DNA of 64,000 bases from Chelonoidis abingdonii (taxonomy: Eukaryota > Chordata > Testudines > Testudinidae), in assembly GCF_003597395.2 (NCBI RefSeq), contig NC_133770.1:90247899-90311898 (forward strand), given 5' to 3'. Position 1 is the stretch's first letter. Every line of letters starts with the position of its first letter. The notes beneath the pieces are model-generated. The model had not been told where the DNA came from and searched no databases. It saw only the letters and a program-made list of their open reading frames with translations. A program made the translations under genes and the position numbers. Positions 11,715 through 28,554 of the stretch are shown here, piece by piece.

Positions 11715-12679
11715 GAGACTGCTGAATGGCCAATTTACAGCTTGCTGACTAGGTTGCCTTTAACAATAAGCCATAGTGGTTTCAGGCACTTTACTGGTTT
11801 GCCAAAATCTCTCCGTGCAACTCTTTCACAAAGTGTGTTCAAAAGCTGCAATTTTGCAGATAAAAATACAATCTGATCATACAGAGACTACCTCCTTAAT
11901 GTAGTTGAGAGGACTTTGTTTTCTTACAACTTCTAATTGTTGACTTTGAAATTGAAGGACTGTATATCCCTAGATTTGTAAGCAATAGGGAGTTTTCTGG
12001 GTAGGTCCAAAACAGAATGTAATCCTTAGGGGAAAATTCTGATATCTTTTTACTGGTGTAAAACAAGAATAACTCCATTATAATGGCTGGAATTACTCCA
12101 GATTAAAACGAGCATAAATGATGGTAGAATTTGTTTTCTTATGTATTACATTGTTTTGTGCGATTAATTGCACAGTAATGTTAAAGCTTATTACTCAGTT
12201 CACTGATAGAAGAACAGATGCTGGTTTCACAACAGAAAATCACATAACAGGTTGGTGATACTACCAAAATTCTATACATCTTTCTCGTCCGACATGGAGG
12301 AGCTTACCCACCCTCTCCAAGTTTACTCTCTCTAAAAATGGGCCTCATTATGCAGTATTTACTCAGGCAAAAGTCTTTTATCTCCAGTGGGAGTCTTGTC
12401 TAAGGTTTTCAGGCTCATGTTCAAAGTAATCTCAGAGGTGTACAGGGAAAATATCAGTAGACATTTTTTGAGTTATGATGAGGAATTCTATTTTTTTTAT
12501 TCTTGGTTTAAGAACTGCAAAATAATTTGTGTGTATAAATAAGTAGGGGAGGAAGGGGACTGATTCCATAATACAATTACTACAGTTCAGACCCTGTGTT
12601 AACTGTGTGCAAATTCAGATAAGTATATTTTTCAGCACTCTAAGGGCACAGAAATAAGAATCCCCTGAGCTTTCACCAG

Positions 12680-13572
12680 TATCTCAAACTGAATAATTGA
12701 ACATGAACTCCCAGTGCAATGCTGTAGCTATGCAGGCTAACATGATATATGGCATTGGTGTTACCTCTGTATACAAAATTAGGCTTGGTCTAATTAAAAG
12801 TTAGCTCAACATAGCTACATTTGTCAGAGGTATGAAAAAACAACACCTCTGATCAGCATAGCTCTGCTGACCTAACCCCAGTGTAGGTACAGCTATATAA
12901 ATAGATGAAAGCTTTTGTCAGCCTAGCTATCATCCCTTAGAAAGGTGATGCTTTTGTCAGCGTAGGCTGCATACACTGTGGGGTTATGCCAGGATAGCTA
13001 TGCGAACACAGCTGTGCTGGTATAGTCTCTGTAGGGTAGATGCAGCCTTAGTGAGGCCATTATTGGAATACTGTGTCTTCAAAAAGTATATTTAAAAAAA
13101 TTGGAAAGGGTTCAGAAAAAAACCTACAAGAGTAACTTGAGGTCTGGATAACACACTTGAGACTTAGAAGCTGATTCTCTTTAGTTTACCCAAGAGATAG
13201 TGAAAAGTTAACTTGATCAGTTGTTTAAAAGTACCTACATGGGGAAGAGATTTCTGATAATAGATGTTTCTTTAATACAAGAGAAAAAGGCATAATAAGA
13301 TCAAATAGTTGAAGATTAAGCTGGACAAATTCAGACTAGAAATAAGGTGCATATTTTTAACAGTGAGGGTAATTAACCATTGGAACTTACCTCTAGAGAT
13401 AAGGTGGATTCTCCATCACTTGAAATCTTTAAATTAAGGCAAGATATCTTTCTCAAACATATGCTCTTGCTCAACCAGAAATTATAATGAGGTTCTATGA
13501 TCTATATAATGCAAGAGGTCAGACTAGATGATCATAGTGGTCCCTTCTGATCTTAGAATCTATGAATCTATT
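12680..13572 (+). mobile_element. CR1 LINE 3' end, split by an inserted MITE
   Basis: ACATGAACTCCCAGTGCAATGCTGTAG and TTACCTCTGTATAC start the copy. After the insertion it resumes with GAGGCCATTATTGGAATACTGTGTC, GGTTCAGAAAAAAACC, ACTAGAAATAAGGTGC and AGACTAGATGATCATAGTGG. It ends in the terminal repeat AGAATCTATGAATCTATT at about 13553-13572. ORF2 remnants are stop-broken. Confidence 0.88.
12782..13047. mobile_element. Harbinger-like MITE nested in the CR1 copy
   Basis: A 266-bp element between TTA duplications (12779-12781 and 13048-13050). Imperfect inverted ends: GGCTTGGTCTA and, in reverse, GGCTGCATCTA. Removing it with one TTA restores continuous CR1 sequence from CTCTGTATAC to GTGAGGCCATT. 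A 3-bp TTA duplication fits PIF/Harbinger elements. The interior holds two AAAGCTTTTGTCAGC-like repeats near 12908 and 12950. No coding capacity. Confidence 0.8.
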
Positions 13573-14084
13573 AACTTTAAAAAAGTCTGGGAAAGTTTAG
13601 CTAGACCATCTACAGAAAAGGAGATGGAGAGTAACTCACATGGACCTTACTCTTTCCTATTATCTTGTTCCCTGCTTTCCTGCCGTGTCACATCATACAT
13701 AAACACTTCCGAGTAGATTGGTAGCATCCTGATCAAAGGTTCCAGTAGCTAATAAAAACCCTTAGGTTTAATATACAGTTGCAATAATTGTCCAGACCTA
13801 AACTTGGAGATTGTTGTTACATTCTATCTCCTAACCAAGCCTTTGGATTCTCTTATATGCATGTTAACACAAGAATATAATCATATACAGGGTAACCAGG
13901 AAACACAAATGCAAGCCTGCATAGAATTTGACAAGTTCAGACAAATTATACTATATCTTTGACCTTTTAAATTGGCATTTGCTTAGTACATTTCAGTCTT
14001 TTTTTTTATAATGCACAATTGCATTGCTGTATTTGATTTTTCACAATGGCCTTATAGAAAGTTTAAAATTAGACTAGAACTAAA

Positions 14085-14635
14085 AGTAGATAAGAACAGC
14101 CATACTGGGTCAAACCAATCATTCATCTAACCCAGTATGCTGTCTTCTGACAGTGGCCAGGAATGAACAGAACAGGTAATCACCAAGTGATCCCATTCCC
14201 AACTTCTGGCAAACAGAGGCTAGGATCACCATCCCTGCCCATCCTGGCTAAAAGCCATTGATGGACATATCTGCCATGAATCTATCTAGTTATTTTTTGA
14301 ATGCTGTTATAGTCTTGGTCTTCACAAGATCCTCTGGATGACTGTGCATTGTGTGAAAAAATACTTCCTTTTTGTTTGTTTGTTAAACCTGCTGAGTATT
14401 AATTTCATTTGGTAGCCCCTAGTTCTTGTGTTTTGAGGAGTAAATAACACTTCCTTATTTACTTTCTCCACACCAGTCATGATTTTACAGACCTCTGTCA
14501 TATCCCCCCATAGTTGTCTCTTTTCCAAGCTGAAAAGCTCCAGTCTTCTTAGTCTCTCCTCATATGGCAGATGCTCCATGCCCCTGATAATTTTTGTTGC
14601 CCTTTTCTGAACCTTTTCCAATTCCAACTGATATA
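14085..14635 (-). mobile_element. CR1-group LINE 3' end with ORF2 C-terminus remnant
   Basis: Bases 14322-14627 (minus) encode ELEKVQKRATKIIRGMEHLP, LRRLELFSLEKRQLWGDM and similar, the C-terminal segment of CR1 reverse-transcriptase ORF2. Downstream in its own direction is a 3' untranslated part with CCAGGATGGGCAGGGATGGTGATCC and TTGACCCAGTATGGC in reverse. It is 5'-truncated and lacks the catalytic domains. Confidence 0.88.
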
Positions 14636-15598
14636 AATAACATGATAAATATCATGTCAGCATAATGAAAGCCATAATTTGGAAGTTTGTATGCTTAGTA
14701 ATTCTTGCAAGTGCATATAGGTGTCTGCTAATACATATCTAGCAATATTTCACATTCTGCACTTCACAGCATTAATTCCAGGCATAGGTGTTGAAGAGGA
14801 AATAGCGGAACCATGCAGGTAGTTACAAAAATGTGCAAAGGCTCAAATGGCTAGCATTTTCATGCTTTCACAATCTACATGTATCTACATCTCTTGTTCA
14901 CTTTTGTCTACATCTCTTGTTTACTTTTAACTGTTATACATTGGAAATATAGCGAATATACTATCTTCATTTATTAAAGGTGTAAATAAGTCACTGAAAA
15001 AAAAATCCAGCAAATGGTTGATTAGGCAAGAGGGCTTTTGATGATCCACTGGATTTTGATTTAAAGTTCTAAGAGCAGGTCTGTTGCTCACGTACCAAAT
15101 CAATGTTTTGTATTTAACTTGTAGCTTGAGTGGGGAGGGAAAGCCGGGAAAGCCAAACAACAATACAGTATATCCTGAAACAGTGGGGATGATCAGGGCC
15201 TTTAGGCTGTTGAGCAATAGGAAAGACAGGACTGCACAGTATGCTGCACACTGTCGCACCTGGCATTAATTAACAACCTTGTTGGCGCTGATATCTTTGG
15301 TAGATGCCAAAGAATAAATGGTTAAGGAACCAGAATTATCCTTTGACAGTGTGAGAGAGGTTTTTTAAGGTCAGGCACAGGACACGTGAACAGAGTAGTT
15401 TTAGTAAATTAGCACTTCCACTGTCCCTACTCTATTTATAAAGTGAGTAAATAGGGAACTTCGGTTTCCACTGTTGTCAATCTTGGGTCTTTCTTTAAAT
15501 GCTAAAATCACCATGTATATGTATATCTGTATCTTTATATAAATTCATTGATATGTGCTGAATTCATAATAGACCTACAACAAAATATACTGTACACA
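14636..15598. other. Intron, unannotated
   Basis: Short open frames at 14927-15259 (minus) and 15084-15269 (plus) overlap each other and have no recognisable homology. Nothing else stands out. Confidence 0.4.
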
Positions 15599-15830
15599 TA
15601 TCAGAGGGGTAGTCATGTTAGTCTGGATCTGCAAAAAGCGACAAAGAGTCCTGTGGCACCTTATAGGCTAACAGACGTATTGGAGCACAAGCCTTCGTGG
15701 GTGAATACCCACTTCATCAAACAGACGCATCAAACAAAGTGGGTATTCACCCACAAAGGTTTAGGCTCCAATACGTCTGTTAGTCTATAAGGTGCCACAG
15801 GACTCTTTGTTGCTTGTTACTGTACACATA
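15599..15830. repeat. Two SINE-like copies head-to-head: long inverted repeat
   Basis: The arms 15643-15714 and 15737-15808 (72 nt each, few mismatches) are separated by a 22-nt loop. They share AAAGAGTCCTGTGGCACC, CTAACAGACGTATTGGAGC and GGGTGAATACCCACTT. The left copy keeps its head (TCAGAGGGGTAGTCATGTTA, from 15601). The family is common in reptile genomes as far as I remember. Non-coding. Confidence 0.9.
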
Positions 15831-17429
15831 CTGTCTCTTTCTGCCATACCTTCCATTAACAAATATTTTCAATATATTTTTCTTTTTGGTCTTTTGCTTC
15901 GTATGGTTAGACTTTCTACGCCTTAGAATGGAAGTGATTTCTTCATTGCATACTGTACTATAGGTGGACTTGAAGGCTAAGGAGCTAAAAATAAGCAATG
16001 TCTTCTCTGAAACAGATAAATAATTATTCCATACATTTACAAGAAACTTGTTAGAGAATTTTAGTCAGTATAGTGCATACGTTGTTTGTACATCAGATTC
16101 AGCTTGTCCTGATTTGGTCTTACAGTAGAAGAAAATAATGACAGAAAAATAATACTGAGTAAGAAAGAACCTTTCAGATTTCCTCAAGGAGTAGTACAAG
16201 GTATAGGTGCACTTCTTTGTTCTCTTCAAGTTTCCAGTACTGCAAACCCCAAGCAATGAGTCAGACCCCAAAACAAACATGATTGGGTTAAAATAATTAC
16301 ATATGTTAAATAATACATTTTGGATTTTTTTTATTTGTTGATTTCTAAGCCTTTAAGGTGTGTTTGGGTCATGTTTTCAAGCTTTTCTCTGTAGTAATTA
16401 GGGCTAGAAACTTAGGGTGAAATCTTGGTCCCTTTAAGCCCCAAGCAACAAAACTCATTGATTTAAACAGTGTCAGTGTTTCACCCTTCCTTTTCTTTTT
16501 TGTTTAAATGGAAGTTAACTTTCTTACGTTATCACTTGACTCCGGATGCTGGGCTATGTAAAACACCAAATATTCACAAGCAGTAGTGAATAAGTGCAAG
16601 CAACTGAATGTCCAAAATTGTGAATTCACAAATTCTTTGAACTGATTTGGCTTATACCACAACTGAAAATTCATTCCCATGTGTCCACAACCACCCCACA
16701 GTTTGGTACATTTTAAAGGCTGTGCTTCAGAATGACTCAGGTGTAAGAGAGCATAAAGGAGAGGGGAAGGTGTTTGTTACAATTCAGATCCCAAATGAGA
16801 TTTGTTAGCAGAACGTACTAATGCTATGGCTACCCACATTCAGATTCAGAGTGATTTTATCTGTCCTTCCCTTTCATGAAAAATGAATTCACTCAAAACT
16901 TCTTAAAGTAATGTGCCAGATTCCACTGAGTAGATAAAACATGAAATGAAATAATCATAACATATGATTATTGGCAGCCTTATCCTGCAAGCTTTGTGCC
17001 TAGGACTCTCATTGGTTTTCATAAGAATTCCCATAGTCCATATCTTACAGGGCTGGGCCTTTGGTCTATATGTTGTCCACTTAGTGTGTGAGCCCTTTGG
17101 GGGCAGAGACTTCCTTTTTGTGAATGTTCTTTTCTGAACTCAAGTGTTTATTTAAGAGCTCATTTTCATTGAAGACTGAGACCTGTAGATTGGTTTAGGT
17201 TAGGGTATTTTGGCTTCATTAGCTATACAATTAACGAAACACATATAATTTTATTGGAAGAAGCATTTTAAATAATCTCACAGGGTTTTTTATGTTATGT
17301 TTCTGTTGGGAGATGAAGGTTGTCCCTCAGCATTCCTAATGGAAATTCTTGTTCTGGTCTTTATTTTCTAACTTACCTCTGCATTTTCATTCTAGGCTGA
17401 AACCTGGCATCCAAGGCACCGATGTTGCA

Positions 17430-17525
17430 GGGAGAACCATACGGGCAGATCCTACAGCAGTACATGAAGTGCCATTGAAGTCAGTAAGTGCCACATGTGC
17501 ACAGGGATCTGCCCGTACAGTTCCC
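17430..17525. repeat. Fold-back short repeat (ACGGGCAGATCC arms)
   Basis: Bases 17430-17453 (GGGAGAACCATACGGGCAGATCCT) and 17502-17525 pair as imperfect inverted arms around CCATTGAAGTCAGT. A CTAG just upstream mimics a splice acceptor, but this is repeat sequence. Confidence 0.75.
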
Positions 17526-17599
17526 TTTCAAGATCAAGGCCCAATATCTCAGCCTTGTATTTTTGTTAATTTACGAAATAATCTGTTTGAATTTTCTAT

Positions 17600-22108
<4,509 letters not shown>

Positions 22109-24169
22109 TAGCTGGAGACGGTAGTGAAAGATGATTAAACCAAAGGGTATAAAATGAGTTCAAGAGATACCTAGATTGGTTTCTGGAGCAGGAGGTGATT
22201 GAGAGCTCTAGTGAAAAAAGAGGACAGTAGAAGGAAGATCAGCCAAAACAGGGCAGGCATGTTGGTCTAAATGGCCTTTTCCTGTTTCTGGAAATGTTTG
22301 TGTGTGTGTGGTATAGGTTTGGTCTGTTCAGCATTATAATACTTGCAAGCAGAAGAGTAGTGATTTAAATGGACACTCTCAACTAATTTAAGCCTCATAT
22401 TTGCCATTGCTTAAACTTACTCAGATCTGTCAATCTATTTGTTTTTTGTTTTTGTCAGTTCAACAACTCTGGAAGCAAACCCTTAAAAACAATCAAAAGC
22501 CACTGGTTATGCATGACCTTTCAATATTTAGCTGAACTGACCAACTAAGTAGTAAAGGGAACATAGATTAATGAAGAAACTCGATTTCTTCTGTCAAAAA
22601 CAGTGATGTTGGAAGACAATAAAGGGAGTAAAACAAGAAGAGGCAAAATAATCCCAGCTTTACTAGGGGGTGGGGGAATGGAGGGAATCAAAGTTTACCA
22701 AATAAAATTGAGTAAAATTACTAAGTAAAGACACGCAAATGTCAAACTTCTATGGCTTCATCCCCATTCTCCTTAAATACATAAATTGATTGGGTCCTGT
22801 CTGCGGCCAGTTCCTCTTCTTTCTGGGTTCTCTATATTACCCCATAATTTCCCAGTGCGATGTATGGATCAACTCTGACAGGGTGCTCTGAGGATAGTGA
22901 CTTCCAAGAGAACGTCTGCTTCTTTCACTGTTTCATGTCGCATCTCAGTGGAAGTTTCACCAGTTCAAGGAATATGGGAACAGCCCTGAATTAAAAAAAA
23001 AATCAGTATAAATCATACTGGCAAAACAAACAAACAAACTATGCAAAATTGTTTTTGACAGTGTCCTTTTAAATTAGAGCTTTTCACATGCCACAGAAGG
23101 AATCATGTTGCTTTCAGATGACTTTTTTTAAACTTGATGCTTACGAGTTCTTCTAATGGTCTTTGTTTTAAGCAGAATATACTGTAAATATGTGAGTGTG
23201 TATTGTCTCACTTGTGACTTCCCTTATGATAAGTAATGTCTCTATTTAGCAAGTAGTCCACTGATTATAAAAAGCAATTTGGGAGGGAAAATTATGCGCA
23301 GATATTCAGCATAGTATTCTCTGTTCTTGTTACTGAGAAAATCCCAGTATTAGCTGGCTCTTTGTTTTTAATTTCACTTCAGTATGGCAGCCTAATGTCA
23401 ATACAGCTGCAATATAAATTGTAGAACTGGCTGTGTCCTTGTTTGTCTGCTATAAGCGAATTACTGTTTTTGACTTGATACAAAGGAGCATATCTTAAAA
23501 ATGGATAACTGCAGGGGATAGATTTGGAACATGGCAACAAGTGACGACATAGGGAAAGGTGTTGCCAGAGTGACTTAGTTTGTGCGTCTTAAGGGCAGCT
23601 AGAAGCAGAGAATGTGGCCCCAAGTGTTCATGAAAGATGCAGTGAGATTGAGTGATTAAGCATTCATCCCCAAATGCGCTGCCGTGTTCGTTGTTGATTT
23701 CGATACTTTTACCTTCAGTTTGAAAGACAAATGCAAGTGCTGAGAATTTTAATTGCCATAACTAGAAGGTTGATGTGATCTGTCAGGTTAGCCAAGAAGG
23801 GGTTTTATCATGAGTAAAAGCATCGCTTGTGGCAGGAGCTATATCAATGGATTAGGACTGCGCCTTTTTTAAAGGTTAGCAATGCAGATATCTCTCCCTC
23901 TCTCTCTCTCATATACACTCATTTGCTTTCTCTCTCTACTCATTGCAGGTATTAGTGAGCCATCAATAAATCATATTACTGTATTTCAGCAGGCTACACT
24001 AATGATGCAAATAACTAAATATTTCTTAGCTATGCTGCAGAGTGGAGCATGCCTCACAGATGAGAGCCCCTCTGGCATGGTAGAAATATTTATACATGGT
24101 GGTAGGCATTGTAATATATTCTTTATTTTCAATTTTAGGAATGACCACAATTGACTGCCTACCATGTAT

Positions 24170-24332
24170 AGCCACTTACATATAGCACTTCATATTTTTA
24201 AAGCCCTCTGCAGTCATTAACTAATCAGTTTTCACAACACATCTGTGAGGTAGGTACCTAAGCATTATTGTCCCCGAAATTGTAGATGGAGAAAGTGAGG
24301 TGCAGAAGTGACATGCCTGATATACAATTTTA
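24170..24332 (-). repeat. MIR/CORE-type SINE
   Basis: TATAGCACTTCATATTT, CATTAACTAATCAGTTTTCACAAC, CTGTGAGGTAGGTACC and GATGGAGAAAGTGAGGTGCAGAAG follow the reversed MIR consensus in order. One of the better preserved old SINE copies in the window. Confidence 0.8.
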
Positions 24333-25414
24333 TTATCCTTTGCTATTCACACCACTGTAGTTAAATTTGTGTTAATACCCTGATTGTGAACCTTAGAAAA
24401 TGTATTAAAATGCATCACTTCTAATTACAGTATGTCTGAAGAGGTGTCCCAAATGCAGCCGACGGTGTCCTAAGATGATTGCTATAACACCGAATTGTAA
24501 ATATTTGTTTCAGGTTGAAACCATTTGGGTGAGATTTCAGTCCAAGAGAAAACTTTATTGAACAAAATTGAAAAGGGAAAAAAATTAATCTAAAACTCTA
24601 GACATGTTTCAGATGTTATATCTGCTTTTCAGATTCAAAATAACTAATGAATATGCCCCTGCTTACTCTGCAGCAGGCTGGACATAAAACCTGCATCAAA
24701 TTCTCTTCATTGTGCAGCACTCCATGCATCTTACTAGAAATTATGAACAGCTTCATTTTAAATTTAAATTGGAGGTTTTAATGAATTAAATATGGCAATG
24801 TAATGTCATCTGTACAATATTCCTTATGACATTTTTTTCAATATTAATGTCACTTTAATTAATGCTTTTCCCCACATTTTCAGTATGCTGCACTTTTTTG
24901 TATTGATGATGCATAACTGCATCATCGGTGTTAGGGAGAGTTGGATGTTTTGGCAACAGGGTAGCAGAAAATCAGAGCTTTTGGCATTTGGGGAAGCACA
25001 ACGAGCAGTTTGAGGTTGTAGGAGAGGCACATTAATTTGATGTTTCCACGAAAATGTGTGGTAAGGTAATTGTTAACGTGGGCCATTTTAATTGCCATTA
25101 TTAGTTCTCAGGATCAACAACACACTGAGATAGATGGGGAGCTTCCCACCTTCTAGAAACCTTTCAGGCTTCCAGCAGTAAAACATTGCTTTGGTTACGT
25201 TAGGTTCACATTTTCAAGGCTATTTTTAAAGCATGAGGACTAGAAACATATTTTTTTAATGAAAGCTTAGTTTCAGTTCTGCAACAATGGGTGGGGTCTA
25301 CAGCAAACTGCACTGCAGCAGAATTGCAGAATACATGGGACCCTGAATATGAGTGTCTGTTAATGCAAATTACATTTTAATTGCTGTTAGCATTTTGAAA
25401 AATAATTGGCCAAG

Positions 25415-25512
25415 ATATTAAAGGTGGGTGAGATAATATCTCATTGGACCAATTCTGTTAGTGAAAGAGACAAGCTTTTGAGCTTCACCATGAAAGATGT
25501 ATCCTTGTAGAG
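25415..25512. repeat. SINE-like reptile repeat fragment
   Basis: AAAGGTGGGTGAGATAATATCTCATTGGACC, then GTGAAAGAGACAAGCTTTTGAGCT, matches a dispersed repeat familiar from turtles and crocodilians (AAGGTGGGTGAGGTAATATC...). Ends are not defined. Confidence 0.6.
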
Positions 25513-26769
25513 TGTGTACATATTGGGAAAATAAGTGTTTTTTACCACATAGCACATGCTGCAATTCTAGTGAAAACAATGGGGCTGTAGTTTACACAGG
25601 TATTAACAGGTTCAGGTAAACAGTAGTAAGGAGCGTTCTAACGTGTGAAAACTGCAAACCACCTTGTCCATGCTAAGATATTACTGTCCATTATCTAACG
25701 TGGTGAAAAATGTCACTCTGTTCCTAGGCTTTTAGAGCTTATGTATGTCCCACTGGAGAAAAAATGTTGTGGGACAGCTAAAAATGGGGTTGCAAATGAA
25801 TGGATAAAATATTGGTTCCAGAAGGAAGGACAATCAGGTACACATAGAACCTGAATGGAAGTTTTGAGTGTGCAGGGACTGCAAGGGTCCTTACAAAGTG
25901 AGCAAATAATCTTGTGTAACATTTTCTCATTCTAGATTTGTTTTGATTTCCCTTAGATCTATAACTGACAGAAAGGTGATTTAAAAGCTATGCTATGGTT
26001 ATTTAAGCTTTCCCTGGGACTTTAAATTGAGAGTTATTGATACTGCAAAAATGGAAAGTGAATCTTGACCTCCTAGTAGCTAAATTGCTACCCAAAGCGT
26101 TTAAGCCCTCCTTGTTTTTAATAATAAGGATAATATAATAAAAATGTGTCTGTCTTCTGTGTCATGGAGCCCCACATCAGCCTTGAAAAATGGATATTCC
26201 AGGAATTGTATGGCCTTGTGCCAGCTTCTGCAGCATGGAAGATGAATGGAGTTTTCATTGAATCTGTCCATAAGGCTGTAATGCAGATTACACTGATACT
26301 CTTCAAGATACTGAAGAGGTAACAGACATCTCTCAAGTTTTTAATAAAATGTAAATCCATGAACAGCAGCAACACTCCTGAGCAAAATTTTTCAAAACAT
26401 GGCCTCCGTGTGCATGTACAGCTTTGCTTGGGTAGTCATCTGCATACACACATTAGCAGATTGACAATGCAAAAACTCATGGTGCACAAAACTCATGTGT
26501 GTGCAGCTGGAGGACAAAATGAGGCCTCTTTGAAAATTTGGCCCATCCTATCTATGCAGACAGGAAAACCATTGTGTTAAGGGTTGGAATAAGAGGACTT
26601 TTGCTTTTCATCTTCATTAGGAAGAGAAGCAGTTTGACAGGTTTGTTAATATTAGGGAAGGGGCCTCTTAAGAATGGGAGAAGAGGGAGTGGAGCAACTG
26701 TATAAAGGAACACAGTGCTCCATAGTGAAAAGGTATGCAACTCCATGTAGGCCTCTCAGCCTGGGGCGA

Positions 26770-26842
26770 AAACCTGAACCTGTTAAAATCAATGAGAGTT
26801 TTGTCATTGACTTTAGTGGGGCCAGGATTTTACCCTTAATAT
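26770..26842. repeat. Fold-back repeat fragment with ATTGACTTTAGTGG core
   Basis: GAACCTGTTAAAATCAATGAGAG and TTGTCATTGACTTTAGTGGGGCCAGGATTTTACCC belong to the short palindromic class built on a CCATTGACTTCAATGG-like centre. Degraded. Confidence 0.5.
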
Positions 26843-27060
26843 CCTGAGGGTTTGCCTTACAGAGAAAAGAACTCGCCACTGATTCACCTCATTAGTCCTG
26901 CTCATTTAGTTGGGATCCTGCTTAGGAAGCCCATGCTACTCAAGCTATACAATTAATAAGAACTCTCGGACACATTTTCTACCAAACTATGCTCACCCAA
27001 TATACTCTGACAACAATGCTAAATGGAAGGATTACAATAATTGCATTATTTTAAATTGTG

Positions 27061-27140
27061 GGCCAAATTCTCTGCTGGTGCAAATTGGCACAATATTTCA
27101 ATAGAATTGAGCGCAGTTTGCACCAGTAGAGAATTTGGCC
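27061..27140. repeat. Hairpin element, 24-bp arms, one mismatch
   Basis: Arms 27061-27084 (GGCCAAATTCTCTGCTGGTG...) and 27117-27140 pair with a single mismatch around a 32-nt loop. It is the cleanest copy of the short palindromic family in this window. The transcript from either strand would fold into a stable stem. Confidence 0.92.
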
Positions 27141-28166
27141 TTGTATATTTGGTGAAGCCCAGGAATGGACACAAATGTGTTCAGCTTTTAGCCCACAAGT
27201 CATGAATCAATCCTGTTGAAAATAGGAACATACTAAATAAAAGCACTTCCTATGGCATTAGAATTTGACATGCCTGATGATGGCATGCTATTATTCCATG
27301 AACCGAGTTCTATTGTTATGGAAGTTATGGACCTTTTTTCCACTCTTTCCTTTTGTTTAAATTCAGTGGAAGGACTATCTGTCTTTTTTCTTCAGTACCT
27401 CATGGAGATATAATCCAATGACAGCAACTGTGCACTTGGTGTAATTAACATGAAATAGGAGGGAAATGAAAAAAATCAAAGGGAGAGAGAATTATTCAGG
27501 GGAAATTGAGCACAGCTTCATTTCTCAACATAAAAAATTAAGGAATGTTAAAAGAACTGCATACTTGCCAGTAGGATTTATTTCTTCCTACTCTCTCACC
27601 TTGGCCAAAATCTAAATCCTCCAAGAGAGGACTTTTTACAATGCTTTTATTGTATTTCTCAGTACCAGATGCATTTGTTTCTTCTCTGTTTGTGAAATTA
27701 AATTATGTAATATTTTTTAAGTGTTATAGCATCTCCACTCTCTTGCAGAACTGTACCCATTTTGCATGCTTTTCTCCCGTTTGTCCTCCTCCCATGCAGC
27801 TGTGTGTTATGGTGTCACTTTATTGCTAGCTGGTAGGCAGACTAGTGGAATCCTCTCTTCTGTTTCCCTTCAAAACGTCAGGACCTTGTATACATCTGGC
27901 CTCTTCTGACCCAAAGACTGAGAAGTCTGAGTTTGTTTCAAAATTGAGATGAGTTGCAAGTAACATATTGTAATGCATGGGAGTTATTTTACTGGTGTGA
28001 CCTTATTCTTGACTTTTTTCCCCCACTTGTCTTCTACAAATGCAAATGATGCATGAATTAAAATCTCCTTGAGCCTGAATGGGGAAGATAATTCTAAAAT
28101 CAAGCAAGAAATTGGACGATAGCATATCTAGAATGTCTGGTTCAATCCTTTTTTTTTATTTTTCAG

Positions 28167-28204
28167 TCAGTTTGCTCCCAGGAAAACCTTTTTGTGGAAA
28201 ACAG
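28167..28204 (+). CDS. ARPP21: ARPP21 exon C (38 nt, very short)
   Basis: It encodes SVCSQENLFVEN plus two bases of a Ser codon completed by the next exon. Human ARPP21 reads SVCSQESLFVENS here, so identity is clear despite the size. The acceptor is a long T-rich tract ending TTTTTCAG; the donor is ACAG|GTAAAA, followed by a T17 run at 28219-28235. The phase changes from 0 to 2, so skipping exon C alone would shift the frame. With exon D (60 nt) the two add 98 nt, which also does not keep the frame. Confidence 0.95.
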
Positions 28205-28554
28205 GTAAAAAAATTGCTTTTTTTTTTTTTTTTAATTTGTGGCTATTAGTCTCAGACTCATTGTCAAATTAATTTGTGATCCAACTTATTTGAGGGCTTT
28301 CCCTCTTTACTGGGATTTGCACTTAGATCGTCTTCAGGTATATGGTGATATAAGAGCATATCAGATGTTGCTTGCCACTTTCCAAAGCTGTTGAATTTAA
28401 GGTTAAACACGTGCTTGTTAAACCAGCAAAACACCAATGTAATGATTGATTATCAATGACCCACCTCTCTGGAGTGCTGAGAGGATTTAACTAATTAGTT
28501 AGTCTTTGTGAAAGGCATTGAAGTTATTGGATGAAAAATTTTATAGAAATGTGG

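Noticed and set aside
17397..17485. CTAG acceptor and GTAAGT-like donor resembling an exon
   Set aside because: The segment is one arm and the centre of a fold-back repeat, and its translation matches nothing in ARPP21.
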